Shown in pieces: positions 1 to 8,661 of a stretch of DNA of 61,175 nt. Source of the stretch: Alphaproteobacteria bacterium (lineage in GTDB: Bacteria; Pseudomonadota; Alphaproteobacteria; Caulobacterales; Caulobacteraceae); NCBI GenBank assembly GCA_018820275.1, contig JAHJOO010000018.1, forward strand, positions 1 to 61,175, given 5' to 3'. The translations under genes were made by a program, and so were the position numbers. Under the pieces are notes generated by a model. That model worked only from the letters and a program-made list of their open reading frames with translations. It was not told where the DNA came from and searched no databases. How positions within the stretch are numbered: the first letter of the stretch is position 1; each line of letters begins with the position of its first letter.

Positions 1-10
1 GGCCGCGCCC

Positions 11-1753
11 GTGCGCAAGCCGCGCCCCCGGCCGCGCCCGGAGCCCGAGGTGGCCCAGCGTCTGGCGGACGCCGAGGCGGCAGCGGGGGCCGAAACCCCG
101 CCGTGGGACGATCCCGAGGCCGGGTCGCCCGCGCCGCGGCCGGCCCTGGTGTCCGAACCCCGGGTGGCTCCGCCAAAGGCGGCGAAGACCTCTAAGCGCG
201 TCGACGACGACCAGGGCAGTTTCGACTTCGTGCGGCCCGAGGGGGCCTTCGACCTGCCGCCGCTGGGCATGCTGGCCAAGCCGGCCCGGCGCGCCGCCGC
301 GGTCGACGAGGAGGCGCTGAAGCAGAACGCCCGCATGCTGGAGGAGGTGCTGGCCGAGTTCGGGGTCAAGGGCGTGATCGACCAGATCCGCCCCGGTCCG
401 GTGGTCACCCTCTACGAACTGGCCCCCGCGCCGGGCGTGAAACACGGCCGGGTCGTGGCCCTGTCCGACGACATCGCCCGCAGCATGTCGGCCCGGGCTT
501 GCCGCATCAGCGTGGTCCAGGGCCGCAACGCCATCGGCATCGAACTGCCCAATGCGCGGCGCGAGACCGTCTATCTGCGCGATCTGCTGGCCTCGACCGA
601 GTTCGACAAGCCGGCGCACCTGCTGCCGCTGGCGCTGGGCGAGACCATCGGCGGCGAGCCCTACGTCGCCGACCTGGCGCGCATGCCGCACCTGCTGATC
701 GCCGGCACCACCGGCTCGGGCAAGTCGGTCGGGGTCAACGCCATGATCCTGTCGATCCTGTACCGGCACTCGCCCGCCGACTGCCGCTTCATCATGATCG
801 ACCCCAAGATGCTGGAGCTGTCGGTCTATGACGGCATCCCGCACCTGCTGGCCCCCGTCGTCACCGATCCCAAGAAGGCCGTGGTCGCCCTGAAGTGGAC
901 GGTGCGCGAGATGGAGGACCGCTACCGCCGCATGTCCAAGCTGGGGGTGCGCAACGTGGCCAGCTACAACGAGCGCGCCCGCGCCGCGCAGGCTTCGGGC
1001 GAGCATTTCGAGCGCACCGTCCAGACCGGCTTCGACGACCAGGGCCGGCCGGTCTACGAGAGCGAGAAGATCCGGCCCGAGCCCATGCCCTATCTGGTCG
1101 TGGTCATGGACGAGATGGCCGACCTGATGCTGGTCGCCGGCAAGGACGTCGAGGGCGCGGTCCAGCGTCTGGCCCAGATGGCCCGCGCCGCCGGCATCCA
1201 CCTGATCATGGCCACCCAGCGTCCGTCGGTCGACGTCATCACCGGCACGATCAAGGCCAATTTCCCGACCCGGATCAGCTTCCAGGTCACCTCCAAGATC
1301 GACAGCCGCACCATCCTGGGCGAACAGGGCGGCGAGCAGCTGCTGGGCCAGGGCGACATGCTCTACATGGCCGGCGGCGGCCGCATCACCCGCCTGCACG
1401 GCCCGTTCGTGACGGATCAGGAGGTCGAGGCGGTCTGCAAACACCTGCGCGCCCAGGCCGAGCCGGAATATCTGGACCTGATCACCGACGACCCGGACGG
1501 CGACGGCGACGGGGGCGGGGGCGACGACTTCGGCGGCGGCAACGGTTCGTCGGGCGACGACCTCTACGATCAGGCCGTCGCCGTGGTCACCCGCGACCGC
1601 AAGGTCTCGACCAGCTACGTCCAGCGCCGCCTGCAGATCGGCTACAACCGCGCCGCCACCCTGATCGAGCGGATGGAGAAGGAAGGCGTCATCACCCCGG
1701 CCAACCACGCCGGCAAACGCGAGGTGCTGGCGGGTCCGCCGCCGGTGATGTGA
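11..1753 (+). CDS. ftsK: DNA translocase FtsK, C-terminal part (5' end outside window)
   Basis: Septum-anchored DNA pump that moves chromosome termini across the closing division site and activates XerCD recombination. The visible part has a Pro-rich linker (about residues 1-80), the RecA-like motor with Walker A GTTGSGKS at about residue 232, a Walker B-like IMIDPK near 260, and a C-terminal winged-helix gamma domain (about 510-575) that reads KOPS sequences. The four N-terminal membrane helices of the family are absent. The reading frame is open to base 2, so the GTG at 11 is only the first in-window start and the gene is truncated by the window edge rather than naturally short. The gap to lolA is 134 bases. 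The family assignment is secure; the true start is not visible. Confidence 0.95.
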   Translation: MRKPRPRPRPEPEVAQRLADAEAAAGAETPPWDDPEAGSPAPRPALVSEPRVAPPKAAKTSKRVDDDQGSFDFVRPEGAFDLPPLGMLAKPARRAAAVDEEALKQNARMLEEVLAEFGVKGVIDQIRPGPVVTLYELAPAPGVKHGRVVALSDDIARSMSARACRISVVQGRNAIGIELPNARRETVYLRDLLASTEFDKPAHLLPLALGETIGGEPYVADLARMPHLLIAGTTGSGKSVGVNAMILSILYRHSPADCRFIMIDPKMLELSVYDGIPHLLAPVVTDPKKAVVALKWTVREMEDRYRRMSKLGVRNVASYNERARAAQASGEHFERTVQTGFDDQGRPVYESEKIRPEPMPYLVVVMDEMADLMLVAGKDVEGAVQRLAQMARAAGIHLIMATQRPSVDVITGTIKANFPTRISFQVTSKIDSRTILGEQGGEQLLGQGDMLYMAGGGRITRLHGPFVTDQEVEAVCKHLRAQAEPEYLDLITDDPDGDGDGGGGDDFGGGNGSSGDDLYDQAVAVVTRDRKVSTSYVQRRLQIGYNRAATLIERMEKEGVITPANHAGKREVLAGPPPVM

Positions 1754-1887
1754 ACCGGCCCGGCCGGTCGGCGTTCCTGAACGGCCCTTCATTCCACCGC
1801 CGGAATATGGTCTGGCTTGCGCCCTCCCCGCGCCAAGTCCGGGCGGCATGAAGACCGGACACACAATCCCAAAAGGGAGCAGACACC

Positions 1888-2517
1888 ATGACCGTTTCCC
1901 GTCGCGCCTTCGCGCTCGGAACCCTCGCCGCGCTCGCCGCCGCCCCCGCCTGGGCCCAGGCGGGCCTGTCGGCCGCCGACCGCGAGGCGCTGGGCCGGGC
2001 CCAGACCTATCTGCGCGGCCTGACCTCGGCCCAGGGCAATTTCACCGAGACGGGCGCCGGCGGCCAACGCCGCACCGGCCGGTTCTGGCTGCAACGTCCC
2101 GGCAAGATGCGCTTCGAGTACACCAATCCGCAGGGGTTGCTGGTGGTCTCGGACGGCAACAACGTGATGCGCTACGACCCGCGCCTGAACACCTTCCAGC
2201 AGGTGCCGCTGGGCCAGACGCCGCTGTCGACCTTCCTGTCGCGCAACGTCAGCTTCGACCAGGGGGTCAGGGTCGACGACGTGACGATCCGCGATTCGGG
2301 CGCCTTCGCCGTCACCGTGCGGGATTCGCGCCGCCCCAATGAGGGATACGCCATCCTGGCCTTCGCCGGCTCGCCGATGCGTCTGCAGGAATGGACCGTG
2401 GTGGACGCCCAGGGCTCGCGCACGCGGACCCAGCTGACCAGCCTGGCGCCCGCCTCCGGTCTGGCCGCCAGCCTGTTCCAGCTGCGCGATCCGACCCGAC
2501 GTCCCGGGCGGCGTTGA
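1888..2517 (+). CDS. lolA: Outer-membrane lipoprotein carrier protein LolA
   Basis: Periplasmic chaperone that takes lipoproteins from the LolCDE transporter to the outer membrane. The 209-residue length is typical. It has a signal peptide with paired arginines (SRRAF at residues 4-8) and a likely cleavage after AWA at 23, so export by the Tat route is possible. The mature part carries the LolA pattern of an aromatic and basic core (GRFWLQRPGKMRFEY). The ATG is preceded by a good AGGGAG ribosome site. Placement behind ftsK and before xthA fits alphaproteobacterial order, and the lipoprotein genes lptE, lnt and others lie in the same window. Confidence 0.92.
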   Translation: MTVSRRAFALGTLAALAAAPAWAQAGLSAADREALGRAQTYLRGLTSAQGNFTETGAGGQRRTGRFWLQRPGKMRFEYTNPQGLLVVSDGNNVMRYDPRLNTFQQVPLGQTPLSTFLSRNVSFDQGVRVDDVTIRDSGAFAVTVRDSRRPNEGYAILAFAGSPMRLQEWTVVDAQGSRTRTQLTSLAPASGLAASLFQLRDPTRRPGRR

Positions 2518-2772
2518 TCCTCGCCTCCGGGGGGAAGCGTGGCTGTCCGGTCACGGATTTCGTGATCGGTGCCCGCGTTGACGTTTTCAGTTCATTGTGG
2601 CACGGAGGACACAAGGCCTCGGCCCCGTGACCTCCGCGGAACATCCCCCTCCCGGTGGCGACAAGAGAGACGAACCTGAGACGCCCGACCGGTTTCCGGC
2701 CGGGCGTTTCTTTGATCGGGCCGGCGCCGCAGGGGTTCGCGGAAGTTCCCGGCGCCTGCTAGTCCCGGCCCC
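2518..2772 (+). other. lolA-xthA intergenic region with possible small RNA
   Basis: This 255-base gap contains no convincing ORF. From about 2600 it holds a foldable stretch: CACGGAGG can pair with a downstream CCGTG, an unpaired C-rich segment CCCCCTCCC follows, and a strong terminator ends at 2713. The terminator lies 60 bases before xthA, so it ends an upstream transcript. That transcript could be the lolA mRNA tail or an independent small RNA of about 110 bases. TTGACG at 2578-2583 resembles a -35 element, but I see no good -10. The RNA is inference only. Confidence 0.35.
2680..2713 (+). terminator. Rho-independent terminator upstream of xthA
   Basis: The arm ACGCCCGACCGG (2681-2692) pairs, with G-T wobbles, with CCGGCCGGGCGT (2696-2707) across a TTT loop, and a short T-rich run follows. 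It lies between two genes on the same strand and separates lolA transcription from xthA. Confidence 0.75.
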
Positions 2773-3567
2773 ATGCTTCGCGTCGTCACCTGGAACATCA
2801 ACTCCGTTCGCCTGCGCATCGACCAGGTCGCCCGCTTCGTCGCGGAAGCGCGGCCCGACGTGCTGATGCTCCAGGAGATCAAATGCACGGAGGACCAGTT
2901 CCCCCGGGCGGCCTTCGAGGCGATGGGCCTGCCGCATCTGCGCCTCGCCGGGCAGAAGGGCTGGCACGGCGTGGCCATCGCCAGCCGTCTGCCGATCACG
3001 GACGCGGCGCGCATCGAGGCCTGCCGCGAGGGGCACGGCCGCTGCGTCGCCGGCACGATCGCGGGGATCGAGTTCCAGAATTTCTACATCCCGGCGGGCG
3101 GCGACGTGGCCGACCGGGCGCTGAACCCCAAGTTCGACCACAAGCTGGACTTCTACGCGCGCCTGACCGCCGACGTCGCGCGCCGCGATCGGCAGGCCCC
3201 GCTGGTCATGGCCGGGGACTTCAACATCGCGCCGGGCGAGAACGACGTCTGGAACCACAAATACATGTCGAAGATCGTCAGCCACACGCCCGTCGAGGTG
3301 GAGACCCTGCGCCGGCTGCAGGACGCCGGCGGATTCGCCGACGTGGTGCGCGACCAGACTCCCGAACCGGTCAAACTGGCCAGCTGGTGGAGCTATCGCG
3401 CCGTCGACTTCCGCAAGAGCGCCCGCGGCCTTCGTCTGGACCACGTCTGGACCTCGCCGGGGCTGACGCCGGCCGTCGTGCCGGGTTCGGCGGTCATCCA
3501 TGAACCGGTGCGGGCCTGGGACCGCCCCAGCGATCACGCCCCGGTCGCGGTCGACCTCGACGTCTAG
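2773..3567 (+). CDS. xthA: Exodeoxyribonuclease III / AP endonuclease
   Basis: Base-excision repair enzyme that cuts 5' to abasic sites and degrades duplex DNA 3' to 5'. The 264-residue length matches the family. Active-site signatures are visible in order: WNIN at 7-10, LQEIK with metal-binding Glu35, GDFN near 149, and the C-terminal SDH at 253-255. The start ATG at 2773 opens directly on the conserved strand MLRVVTWNIN. The last bases, CTAG, are shared with the stop codon of the convergent permease gene. Confidence 0.95.
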   Translation: MLRVVTWNINSVRLRIDQVARFVAEARPDVLMLQEIKCTEDQFPRAAFEAMGLPHLRLAGQKGWHGVAIASRLPITDAARIEACREGHGRCVAGTIAGIEFQNFYIPAGGDVADRALNPKFDHKLDFYARLTADVARRDRQAPLVMAGDFNIAPGENDVWNHKYMSKIVSHTPVEVETLRRLQDAGGFADVVRDQTPEPVKLASWWSYRAVDFRKSARGLRLDHVWTSPGLTPAVVPGSAVIHEPVRAWDRPSDHAPVAVDLDV

Positions 3568-4973
3568 AAGGGGAAGAAGATCGGGATGGCGATCATCGCC
3601 GCCACCCAGGTGATCAGGTTCAGCGGCAGGCCGACCCGCACGAAGTCCATGTAGCTGTAGCCGCCCATCTGGAAGACCAGGACGTTGGTCTGGTAGCCGA
3701 AGGGCGTGGCGAAGGCCGCAGAGGCGGCCATCATGACACAGACGAGGAAGGGCCGCGGGTCGACGCCGAGGCTTTCGGCCAGGGCCACGGCGATCGGCGT
3801 GATCAGCACCGCCACCGTGGCGTTGGAGAGCAGTTCGGTAGCGAACAGCGTCACGCCGTAAAGCACAATCAGCGCCCCCAGCGGCCCCAGCGGCCGGATC
3901 ACGTCGATGAGGGCAGCGGCGCCCGCCTGGGCCAGACCGGTGACCTCGATGGCGATGCCGATCACGACCATGCCGGCGATGAGCAGCAGGATCTCGGGGC
4001 GCAGGCCGGCGTAGGCCTCTTCGGCCGTGATGACCTTCAGCAGGATCAGCGCCACCGCCCCGGCGAAGGCCGCCGCGGCGATCGGCGCCAGCCCCAGCCC
4101 CGCCGAGGTCACCACCAGAATGAAGACGCCCGCCGCGATCAACGCGCGGCGCAGGTCGAACGGCCGATCCGCGGCCTCGAACAGTTCCACGTCGCCCAGA
4201 TGGGCGTCGCCCGAACCGTCGCGGTTCGTCCGCGCCTCGCCCAGGAAGGGCAGGCCGAACGGCATGCGCAGCCGACGTTTCCGCAGGCGTTCGGCCTCCT
4301 CGGCCCGTCGGGCGTCCTCGAGGGCCGCCAGAAAGGCGGCCTCCTTCTCGTCGGCGCTGACGGTTCCCGCGAGCTGGCGCGCGCCGACGAAGAACAGCCA
4401 GACGCCGCCCGCCAGGGCGATCGCCAGCCCGACCGGCGTGATCTCGAACAGGGTGAAGACCGGCTGGCCCGCGTTCCGCGCCATGTCGTTGACCAGTAGG
4501 TTGGTCGAGGTGCCGATCAGGGTCAGCAATCCGCCCAGCACAGAGATGTGGCTCAACGGCATGAGAAACCGCTTTGGCGACAGGTTCAGCGACTTGGCCA
4601 CGTCGCGCACCACCGGCGCGGCCAGCACCACGACCGGAGTGTTGTTGAGGAACCCGCCCAGCGAGCCGCACATGCCCAGAACCCCCCAGATGCCGGCCGC
4701 GCCGAACCGCTGAGCCAGCTTCGTCGCCCTGCGGATCAGCAGGCCCAGCAGGCCCGAGAGTTCGATGGCGTAGGCGATGACGAACAGGCCGGCCAGGGCG
4801 AGGATGGCCGGGCTGGCGAAGGCGGACTGGACCTCCGGCGGGCGCACGACGCCGAGGACGAGCAGGACGGCGGAGCCGGTGAGGGCCACGACGTCGGCGC
4901 GCAGCCGTCCGTGAATGAGGACGCCGACGACCGCGACGAGCACGGTCAGCGCGGCGATCTGATCGAAATTCAT
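3564..4973 (-). CDS. SLC13/DASS-type anion permease
   Basis: Inner-membrane transporter of 469 residues with about ten hydrophobic segments in two halves. A charged cytoplasmic loop (about residues 215-265) separates them. It resembles the SLC13/DASS and ArsB/NhaD families, which move dicarboxylates, sulfate, arsenite or Na+/H+. Features include the SNAT and TPIAVALAE segment in the second half and the early helix-loop with GGFLNNTPVVV, a hallmark of this fold. The TrkA-C domains of many SLC13 permeases are not obvious. The substrate cannot be told from sequence. Its stop shares CTAG with xthA. Confidence 0.85.
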   Translation of the reverse strand: MNFDQIAALTVLVAVVGVLIHGRLRADVVALTGSAVLLVLGVVRPPEVQSAFASPAILALAGLFVIAYAIELSGLLGLLIRRATKLAQRFGAAGIWGVLGMCGSLGGFLNNTPVVVLAAPVVRDVAKSLNLSPKRFLMPLSHISVLGGLLTLIGTSTNLLVNDMARNAGQPVFTLFEITPVGLAIALAGGVWLFFVGARQLAGTVSADEKEAAFLAALEDARRAEEAERLRKRRLRMPFGLPFLGEARTNRDGSGDAHLGDVELFEAADRPFDLRRALIAAGVFILVVTSAGLGLAPIAAAAFAGAVALILLKVITAEEAYAGLRPEILLLIAGMVVIGIAIEVTGLAQAGAAALIDVIRPLGPLGALIVLYGVTLFATELLSNATVAVLITPIAVALAESLGVDPRPFLVCVMMAASAAFATPFGYQTNVLVFQMGGYSYMDFVRVGLPLNLITWVAAMIAIPIFFPF

Positions 4974-5061
4974 GCCCCCTCAGACTCTCCGGCGCGACGC
5001 AGGTCAACCCGGCCAACGGCCAAGGTCGCCTTCACAGCGTTCGGCTGCTAGGCTTCGTTGC

Positions 5062-5880
5062 ATGGTTGACGTGAAGGTGAAGTCGCTGATTTCGCTGGCG
5101 CTGGCGGGCGCCCTTGCCGCGTGCGGCGACCAGGAGGCCGTGGACGCCACGCCGGCGCGCCCCCCGCTGGTCGAGGGCGCGCCCGTGCCCTCCCCGACCC
5201 TGCCGCTGGCGCGCGCCGACCTGATCGCCGGCGCGGCGGCCGCGGCCGGGGCCTACGCCGTCGGGCTCACGCCGGGCGAGGGCGACCCGCTGGTCGGCCG
5301 CAGTTTTTCCGTCAGCCTGCCGTTCGGCTGCGGCGGGCCGAAGGCGGCCGGCGGCACGGGGCTCGCCGGACTGGCCCAGGCGACCTGGCAGGACCCCGAG
5401 CGGGAGGCGATCGTTCTGACGCTCTCGCCCGCCGACTGGACGGAGTCCGCGCTGATCACGGGCACGGACGCCCGGTGGGAGTCGGTGGAGGGGCACTGGA
5501 TCGACCGCGCCTGGCTGCTGGAAGACCGCTGCCCGACCGTCCGATCCGACCCGCTCCAGATCGGCGCCGCCTTCGCCGAAGCCCCCAGCGTCGGCCTTGC
5601 CGGCATCCATGAGGCGGGGGCCTCGCGGCTGAACCGTCGCGACGGGCGCGCCTACCGGCATGTCGTGCGCGGCGCGGACGGCGGTGCCCCCGTGGTCCCC
5701 CCGGAAGGCTGGCGCGTACGGCTGGAGGGCCGGATCGCCAGCTTCCCCGACGGCCGCGCCTTCCGCTGCCGGGGCCCGGGGCCGGACGCCCGACCGACCT
5801 GCGTCGTCGCCGCCACCGTGGACCGGGTCGCCTTCGAGACCGCCGACGGCGTCGTGCTGAGCCAGTGGCGGCCCGGCTAG
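5062..5880 (+). CDS. Predicted lipoprotein of unknown function
   Basis: A 272-residue protein with a lipoprotein signal: a basic start, a hydrophobic core and lipobox LAAC with Cys21. The ATG at 5062 puts the signal at the N-terminus, so the longer upstream frame is rejected. The mature part is Ala/Gly/Pro-rich. It contains a Cys-bearing GCGG segment and further cysteines (EDRC, FRCRG, TCV) that could form disulfides in the periplasm. No family recognised. It runs towards the convergent cenR with one base between the stops. Confidence 0.7.
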   Translation: MVDVKVKSLISLALAGALAACGDQEAVDATPARPPLVEGAPVPSPTLPLARADLIAGAAAAAGAYAVGLTPGEGDPLVGRSFSVSLPFGCGGPKAAGGTGLAGLAQATWQDPEREAIVLTLSPADWTESALITGTDARWESVEGHWIDRAWLLEDRCPTVRSDPLQIGAAFAEAPSVGLAGIHEAGASRLNRRDGRAYRHVVRGADGGAPVVPPEGWRVRLEGRIASFPDGRAFRCRGPGPDARPTCVVAATVDRVAFETADGVVLSQWRPG

Positions 5881-5881
5881 G

Positions 5882-6568
5882 TCACGGCTGCAGCCGGTAG
5901 CCGCCCTGGTCGGTCACCAGCAGGCGCGCCTGGCCCGGCTCGGGCTCGATCTTCTGGCGCAGGCGATAGATGTGGGTTTCCAGCGTATGGGTGGTGACGC
6001 CGGCGTTGTAGCCCCAGACCTCCGTCAGCAGCTCCTCGCGCGACACCGCCTTGGCCCCGGCGCGATAGAGGTACTTCAGGATGTTGGTCTCCTTCTCCGT
6101 CAGCCGCACCTTCTTGCCGCGGTCGCCCATCAGCATCTTGGACGCCGGCCGGAAATCGTAGGGGCCGATGCGGAAGACGGCGTCCTCCGACTGCTCGTGG
6201 CTGCGCAGATGGGCGCGGATGCGCGCCAGCAGCACGGCGAACCGGAAGGGCTTGGTGATGTAGTCGTTGGCCCCGGCGTCGAGGCCGAGGATGGTGTCGC
6301 TGTCCGAGATCTGGCCGGTCAGCATGATGATCGGGGTCGACACCCCGTCCTTGCGCAGCAGGCGGCAGGCCTCGCGCCCGTCCATGTCGGGGAGGTCGAC
6401 GTCCAGCAGGATCAGGTCGGCGCGCGATTCCCGGCCCAGTTTCACGCCCTCGCCCGCGGTGGTGGCCTGGATCGGGGCGAATTCCTCGTGCAGGGCCAGC
6501 TGCTCGGCCAGCGCCTCGCGCAGGTCGTCGTCGTCGTCGATGATCAGGATGGTCTTGGCGCTGGGCAT
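5882..6568 (-). CDS. cenR: OmpR-family response regulator, CenR-like
   Basis: A 228-residue two-component regulator. The receiver domain has the acidic cluster DDDDD (11-15), phosphoacceptor Asp56 in LLDVDLPDMDG and the switch Lys in ITKPFR near 106. A winged-helix DNA-binding domain follows, with WGYNAGVTTHTLETHIYRLR. The sequence and the position near yggS, ntrZ and leuS match the essential cell-envelope regulator CenR of Caulobacter as I remember it. In that organism it pairs with the kinase CenK, encoded elsewhere; no kinase gene is present here. Family certain, symbol from recall and synteny. Confidence 0.88.
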   Translation of the reverse strand: MPSAKTILIIDDDDDLREALAEQLALHEEFAPIQATTAGEGVKLGRESRADLILLDVDLPDMDGREACRLLRKDGVSTPIIMLTGQISDSDTILGLDAGANDYITKPFRFAVLLARIRAHLRSHEQSEDAVFRIGPYDFRPASKMLMGDRGKKVRLTEKETNILKYLYRAGAKAVSREELLTEVWGYNAGVTTHTLETHIYRLRQKIEPEPGQARLLVTDQGGYRLQP

Positions 6569-6631
6569 GGTCTCAGAATGGCGACGCTGGGCGGGAACGC
6601 CAACCCCGAACGCCCGAAAACCGGATCGGCT

Positions 6632-7306
6632 TCACGCGCCGGGCCGCGCGCGGGCGCCGAAGAGGGCGGATCCCAGCCGGACGTGGGTGGCGCCGAAGCG
6701 GATCGCGGTGCCGAAATCCTCGCTCATGCCCATGGACAGGTGCGTCAGGCCGTTCTCCGCCGCGATGCGGGCGAGAAGCGCAAAATGCGCCTCCGGCGCG
6801 GCGCGCGCCGGCGGAATACACATCAGCCCCGCGATCGGCAGGTCCGCGGACCGCGCGCGGGCGATCAGGGAGTCGGCCTCGCGGGGGGCCACGCCCGACT
6901 TCTGCGGCTCCTCGCCGGTGTTCACCTGAACCAGCAGCCGGGGACAGCGGCCCCGCTTCTGCGCCTCCGTCGCCAACGCCTGCAGAAGGCTGTCGCGGTC
7001 CAGCGTCTCGATCACGTCGAACAGGTCGCAGGCCGCGCCGACCTTGTTGGACTGCAGCGGCCCGATCAGGCGCAGCTCGCGCGGCCGGGGATGTTCCGGC
7101 CAGCGGGCCTGCGCTTCCTGCACCCGGTTCTCGCCGAAGACGTCCGCGCCGGCCGCGATGACCTCGGCCACGGCCTCGCGCGGCTGGGTCTTGGTCACGA
7201 CCGTCAGGGTGACCGAACCGGACGACCGGCCGGCCGCTGCCTCGGCCGCGGCGATGCGCGCGCGGGCGTCCTCGAGGCGGGCGGCGATGGACGGCGGCGG
7301 CGTCAT
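6632..7306 (-). CDS. yggS: YggS-family pyridoxal-phosphate homeostasis protein
   Basis: PLP-binding protein that buffers pyridoxal phosphate and affects amino-acid and vitamin B6 balance, without known catalysis. From the ATG at 7306 it is 224 residues. PLP Lys39 lies in VVTKTQ, and later come GENRVQEA, the LIGPLQSNK signature, QVNTGEEPQKSG, and SMGMSEDF with the phosphate-binding turn before the C-terminus. A start six codons upstream is possible. The chosen start overlaps the start region of the divergent ThiE-like gene, so the two transcripts must overlap at their 5' ends or start inside each other. Confidence 0.92.
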   Translation of the reverse strand: MTPPPSIAARLEDARARIAAAEAAAGRSSGSVTLTVVTKTQPREAVAEVIAAGADVFGENRVQEAQARWPEHPRPRELRLIGPLQSNKVGAACDLFDVIETLDRDSLLQALATEAQKRGRCPRLLVQVNTGEEPQKSGVAPREADSLIARARSADLPIAGLMCIPPARAAPEAHFALLARIAAENGLTHLSMGMSEDFGTAIRFGATHVRLGSALFGARARPGA

Positions 7307-7322
7307 GGGCGAAGAGGCGGCC

Positions 7323-7961
7323 ATGGACGGTCAGGATCCTTCACAAGACCTCTGGCGGGTCGCGCTGGACCTAAACCGCGCCGCCGCTGCGGTCGACCCC
7401 CGCGCGGCCGGCCTGCCGCCGCTCCTCTTCCTGACCGACCCGGACCGCACGCCCGAGCCGTGGCGCGTGGCCGGGCGGCTGCCGGCCGGAGCGGCGGTGA
7501 TCCACCGGGGCTTCGGACGTGCCGACGGCCCGCGGCACGCCCTGCGCCTGCGGGACGCCACGGCGGGGCGGGGCGTTCGGCTTCTCATCGCGGGCGATCC
7601 CGACCTCGCCGCGGCGGTCTCGGCCGACGGGGTCCACCTGCCCGAACGCCATCTCGGGCTTGCGCCCTCCCTGCGCGCGCAGCGTCCGGGCTGGCTCCTG
7701 ACCGGGGCGGCGCACGCTCCGGCGCCGGCGATGCCGGTCGGCCTGGACGCCGTCCTGATCTCGCCGGTGTTTCCCCATGGCGGAGCTTCGCCGGCCCGAC
7801 CGCCGCTGGGGCTGGAAGGTCTGCTGGGGATGATCCTGTCGATCGGCCTTCCCGCCTATGCGCTGGGCGGGGTCGACGCGCGGCGGGGACAGGGTCTGGC
7901 GGACTCGGGCGTCTGCGGCATCGCCGCCGTGGAAGCCATCGCCGCGGCGTACCGGGACTAG
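7323..7961 (+). CDS. Thiamine-phosphate synthase-like (ThiE/TenI) protein
   Basis: A 212-residue TIM-barrel protein resembling thiamine-phosphate synthase, which joins HMP-PP to the thiazole phosphate. ThiE-like elements are SADGVHLPERHLGL in the middle, DAVLISPVFPHGG, and ALGGVDARRGQ towards the end. The start at 7323 has AGAGG six bases upstream; an in-frame ATG at 7305 is the alternative. No other thi gene is nearby, so catalysis is inferred. A TenI-like regulatory or degenerate role is possible. Its stop shares CTAG with ntrZ. Confidence 0.75.
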   Translation: MDGQDPSQDLWRVALDLNRAAAAVDPRAAGLPPLLFLTDPDRTPEPWRVAGRLPAGAAVIHRGFGRADGPRHALRLRDATAGRGVRLLIAGDPDLAAAVSADGVHLPERHLGLAPSLRAQRPGWLLTGAAHAPAPAMPVGLDAVLISPVFPHGGASPARPPLGLEGLLGMILSIGLPAYALGGVDARRGQGLADSGVCGIAAVEAIAAAYRD

Positions 7962-8362
7962 AAGCGGAAGGTCGATTCCAGCCGCACGCGCGGGGCGACG
8001 TCGCGGCTGTTCTGGACCGGTCGCGCCGGGCTGTCCGGCTCCTCGACGAGGCCCGCGGAGGCCCCGACGCGCAGGCGGGGATTGACGCGGTAGTAGGCGC
8101 CGGCCCCGACGTCGCCGACCCGGGCCGGGTCACGGAGCGACGGATCGAGCGAGAAGTCCACGCTCCAGCGGCCCGCGCGGTCGACGCGCAGGGCCCGGCG
8201 GGACGGCGCGACCTGGGCGGCGCGCGCGGCCTCGCCCGCCGACACCACCGGCCGGGAGGCCGTCTGGGCCTCGGCGGCGCCCGCCAGACCGACGAGCGCG
8301 ACCGCGCCCAGGGCCGCCGCGGCGGCCCCTCGTGCGGTCTTCACTGTGGATCGCGCGCTCAT
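7958..8362 (-). CDS. ntrZ: NtrZ-like periplasmic regulatory protein
   Basis: A 134-residue exported protein: signal peptide with cleavage after AEA near 32, then a short beta-rich domain ending in ESTFRF, an outer-membrane-like terminal Phe pattern. In Caulobacter a small periplasmic protein, NtrZ, is encoded between cenR and leuS and is reported to act on the NtrY sensor kinase. Size, export signal and position match, and this is the basis for the name. I cannot confirm homology by alignment. A Caulobacter-type promoter is visible 25 bases upstream of the start. Confidence 0.65.
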   Translation of the reverse strand: MSARSTVKTARGAAAAALGAVALVGLAGAAEAQTASRPVVSAGEAARAAQVAPSRRALRVDRAGRWSVDFSLDPSLRDPARVGDVGAGAYYRVNPRLRVGASAGLVEEPDSPARPVQNSRDVAPRVRLESTFRF

Positions 8363-8392
8363 TCGCCGCGTCTGCTCCTTGGCCCGGTCACC

Positions 8393-8422
8393 GATCTAGG
8401 CGCCGCGGGCGGCTCCGGTCAA
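8393..8422 (-). promoter_or_regulatory. Predicted sigma-70 promoter of ntrZ
   Basis: On the minus strand TTGACC (8422-8417) is followed after 16 bases by CCTAGATC (8400-8393). This fits the Caulobacter housekeeping pattern TTGAC...GCTANAWC except for the first base of the -10 element. The predicted start lies about 25 bases before the ntrZ ATG. Confidence 0.55.
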
Positions 8423-8557
8423 TCGAACGGCGGCGGGCGGCGCGCGTTCCCTCGGCGCTTGTGTCGCCCGCGTCACGGGAAGTTCGCCACCGACCCTCCC
8501 CCGCCACGCGAGCGGCGCCGTTCGGGCACAGCTTCGCCGTTCCGCCGCGCCTTCGCC

Positions 8558-8589
8558 TTGTCATCGCCCCTTTTCGGCGTGCTATAGAG
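8558..8589 (+). promoter_or_regulatory. Predicted promoter of the DUF3576 gene
   Basis: TTGTCA (8558-8563) and GCTATAGAG (8581-8589) resemble the Caulobacter -35 and -10 elements, with spacing near normal. The 299-base divergent region 8363-8661 otherwise shows no ORF or repeat. The transcript would have a leader of about 65 bases before the ATG at 8662. Confidence 0.5.
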
Positions 8590-8661
8590 CCCGACCGAGC
8601 CGGATTTGCCCGTGCCTCGGCAGCCTGGCGCCTGAGCGGCGACGTCTGACGGAGTGTCTAC

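Noticed and set aside
2533..2590. A general-stress (EcfG-type) promoter for the candidate RNA before xthA
   Set aside because: GGA-like and CGTT elements occur, but no GGAAC with the right spacing to CGTT is present.
2587..5016. An 809-residue minus-strand frame covering xthA and the permease
   Set aside because: It runs antisense to xthA and out of frame with the permease, whose codons explain the region.
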